Assembly: GCA_023014485.1 (NCBI GenBank)
Contig: JAJOZX010003321.1
Location: 1 to 64,000 of the forward strand
Reading direction: 5' to 3'
Source: Bathynomus jamesi
Taxonomy: Eukaryota > Arthropoda > Malacostraca > Isopoda > Cirolanidae
DNA: 64,000 bases
Below are positions 62,561-64,000 of the stretch, piece by piece (the first letter of the stretch is position 1; each line of letters opens with the position of its first letter). A model generated the notes under the pieces. That model saw only the letters and a list, made by a program, of their open reading frames with translations. It had not been told where the DNA came from and made no database searches. A program made the translations under genes and the position numbers.

Positions 62561-62565
<5 letters not shown>
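62405..62565 (+). repeat. Dispersed repeat A, copy 3
   Basis: AACTCAGAATGGTCCCCTGA at the start, then CCCACGTCGAGTTAACATCA and the core CATTTACCATTACTTATTCG ... GCACGGTCTGTGT, followed by TA and TG runs. Confidence 0.8.
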
Positions 62566-62594
<29 letters not shown>

Positions 62595-62937
62595 AGTGAG
62601 GCTAATTCATAAATATGAAATATTTTCACTGAAAATATTTTGCGAAATGGAGCACTTGTGTCTTTAAACCTTTTAAAATTACACCTGCGTTCATTCTCAC
62701 ATCTATTGGTTGAGGCATTAAACTGTGCACAGTTTGTTTAAATTTACGAAACAAATTGTGAAAAAAACCATGTAAATTTTGCATGTAAACATTTTTAATG
62801 TATTAGGAGTCTATGCAAAAACTTCACACACACACACACACACACGGTATGTAGTAATCAATCTCTGTTTATGAATATTTGATTTTTTTAACGAGCACAA
62901 CTGTGTCAATAAATTTAGATATACTGTATTTGAAATT

Positions 62938-62940
<3 letters not shown>
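62566..62940. other. Unassigned AT-rich sequence with TG and CA runs
   Basis: TG run (62578-62594) and CA run (62827-62845); nothing else recognised. Confidence 0.5.

Positions 62941-62976
<36 letters not shown>
62941..62976. repeat. (TA)n microsatellite
   Basis: About 18 TA units preceding a SINE head. Confidence 0.95.
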
Positions 62977-62981
<5 letters not shown>

Positions 62982-63100
62982 GTTAACATCGCTGACTAAA
63001 AATCCCACATTCAATTCCCTTAGCGGGCAGGCGGCGCGCAGCTCACCCAGCTGTTCATCGTTCCTTGGGTTGGTAGATGATTGGGTACCAGAAAAATTCT
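62977..63100 (+). repeat. SINE head fragment
   Basis: TTGGTTAACATCGCTGACTA, GCGGGCAGGCGGCGCGCAGC, CACCCAGCTGTTCATCGTTC and TTGGGTTGGTAGATGATTGG match the head and body of the 10190 family with decay. Confidence 0.75.
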
Positions 63101-63191
63101 CCAATTGAGGTCGGATGCTGCAAAGGCGTCCAACACAAGTCGCTCTTGAGCATTTGTTAAACACACACACACACGCATATATATATATATA

Positions 63192-64000
63192 CAGGGTGGG
63201 AGAAAAGCCTTTAAGGGTTTTATACATACAACTACTTAGTTAACAACATTATACAGATAAGTGTTCAAATGATGAAACAAATCAAACAAAAAGTCTATAA
63301 GAATTTTATTCATGCAAATATTTTGTTAAATTGTAATTTAATCTTCAAAGAGTTCGCCATCCGCTATGATACATTTGTGGTTTCTCTCTGTGAAACTCTT
63401 CATTGTTCTTCTGAACATATCGAGTGGTATCCTTTTCAGTTCTTCATCTATTCTGCGGCCAAGGGCATTCACATTTGGATAGATGAAACCAGCAGTGTAG
63501 AGTTTGTCACGCAAATAAACCAGAAATCCAGAAATCACATGGTGTTAAATCTGATGATCTGGCTGGCTTCTCGATGGGACCTCGCCGCCCAACCTATCTT
63601 CCTTCAACGTTGGTATCCAGAATCTCACTCGCAGCTGCAGAGTAATATGGCGGCGCTCCATCATGTTGATAAAACCAATTACTGCCAATGCCATTAGTAA
63701 ACTGTGGCAAAACTTTGTCTCTCAATACTTGGCAATAGCGTTTTCCACCCCTCGTATCTCTCGATATGTCAAAGGAAACGAGTCCTGAATAACCAATGCA
63801 CGCCCAAACTATTAGGGTAGCCGTTTTAAGGGGTTTATCCAATCGTATTTTGGGATTTTTTGTCGCTCAGTAGTGAACGTTGCGTTTGTTTCCTTTACTC
63901 GTTAAACTAAACACACATTCATATGAAAATTTGATCTTTCCAAGGAAATCTGGATTACTGTTGAACTTTTGTTTCATTGTTTTAGCAAACTGCAGCCGTC
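63192..64000 (-). mobile_element. Mariner/IS630-type element, runs off right edge
   Basis: CAGGGTGGGAGAAAAGCCTT starts right after a TA run at 63192. The transposase reads on the minus strand toward this end. The other end lies beyond the window. Confidence 0.8.
63336..64000 (-). pseudogene. Mariner/IS630 transposase, partial, frameshifted
   Basis: From 63842 down: KTATLIVWACIGYSGLVSFD, RYCQVLRDKVLPQF, the second catalytic block WFYQHDGAPPYYSAAASEIL (63650), the third-block region in another frame (63600-63540), then GFLVYLRDKLYTAGFIYPN and an end FTERNHKCIIADGELFED with the stop at 63338. Frame changes near 63600 and 63540 break it. The amino part continues past 63842 with poor coding and out of the window. 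Confidence 0.8.

Overview
This is an intergenic or accessory stretch of an arthropod genome, most likely a crustacean. I see no intact host gene. The window is dominated by transposable elements and by very dense TA, GA and CA microsatellites. The crustacean guess rests on the style of the non-LTR reverse transcriptase tail at 58.5-59.3 kb, which resembles copies common in decapods, and on the microsatellite load. It is an inference from memory, not a search result.

Layout. 1-5.1 kb: GC-rich Jockey-type non-LTR retrotransposon, minus strand, running off the left edge. 5.1-7.3 kb: AT-rich inverted repeats. 7.3-9.2 kb: Penelope-like element with one terminal segment repeated in inverted orientation. 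9.2-11 kb: a 5S rRNA-like sequence, a tRNA-derived SINE and a hAT MITE. 11081-25187: a palindromic, virus-like Polinton/Maverick-family element with a perfect 6-bp target duplication. Its two arms of roughly 4.6-4.9 kb each carry the same unknown gene, and younger DNA elements have inserted in its arms and centre. 25-29.5 kb: MITEs, a 23-bp minisatellite and a hAT remnant. 29.6-33.7 kb: a nearly complete CR1-type retrotransposon with an SGNH-esterase ORF1, minus strand. 34-39 kb: SINEs, a foldback MITE, a CR1 fragment and mariner fragments. 39429-52717: a second Polinton-family element whose type-B DNA polymerase gene is split by a young Ty3/gypsy retrotransposon. This element itself sits inside a mariner-type transposase gene. 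53.5-56.5 kb: SINE and a hAT element with a full-length transposase. 57-64 kb: foldback element, hAT MITEs, Helitron fragment, non-LTR fragment, an internally deleted copy of the same hAT, a short dispersed repeat and the end of another mariner-type element.

How it fits together. The two Polinton-family elements share terminal sequence (AGTAGTATG...), G/C-rich end blocks and the unknown ~196-aa gene in the same place and orientation relative to the right end. The 11-25 kb element is best read as two right ends joined head to head. That is a snap-back form of the kind protein-primed linear replicons can generate. Because it is flanked by one matching target duplication, it probably existed as a palindrome before it integrated. 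Comparing its two arms gives a relative clock for the elements that later inserted into one arm only.
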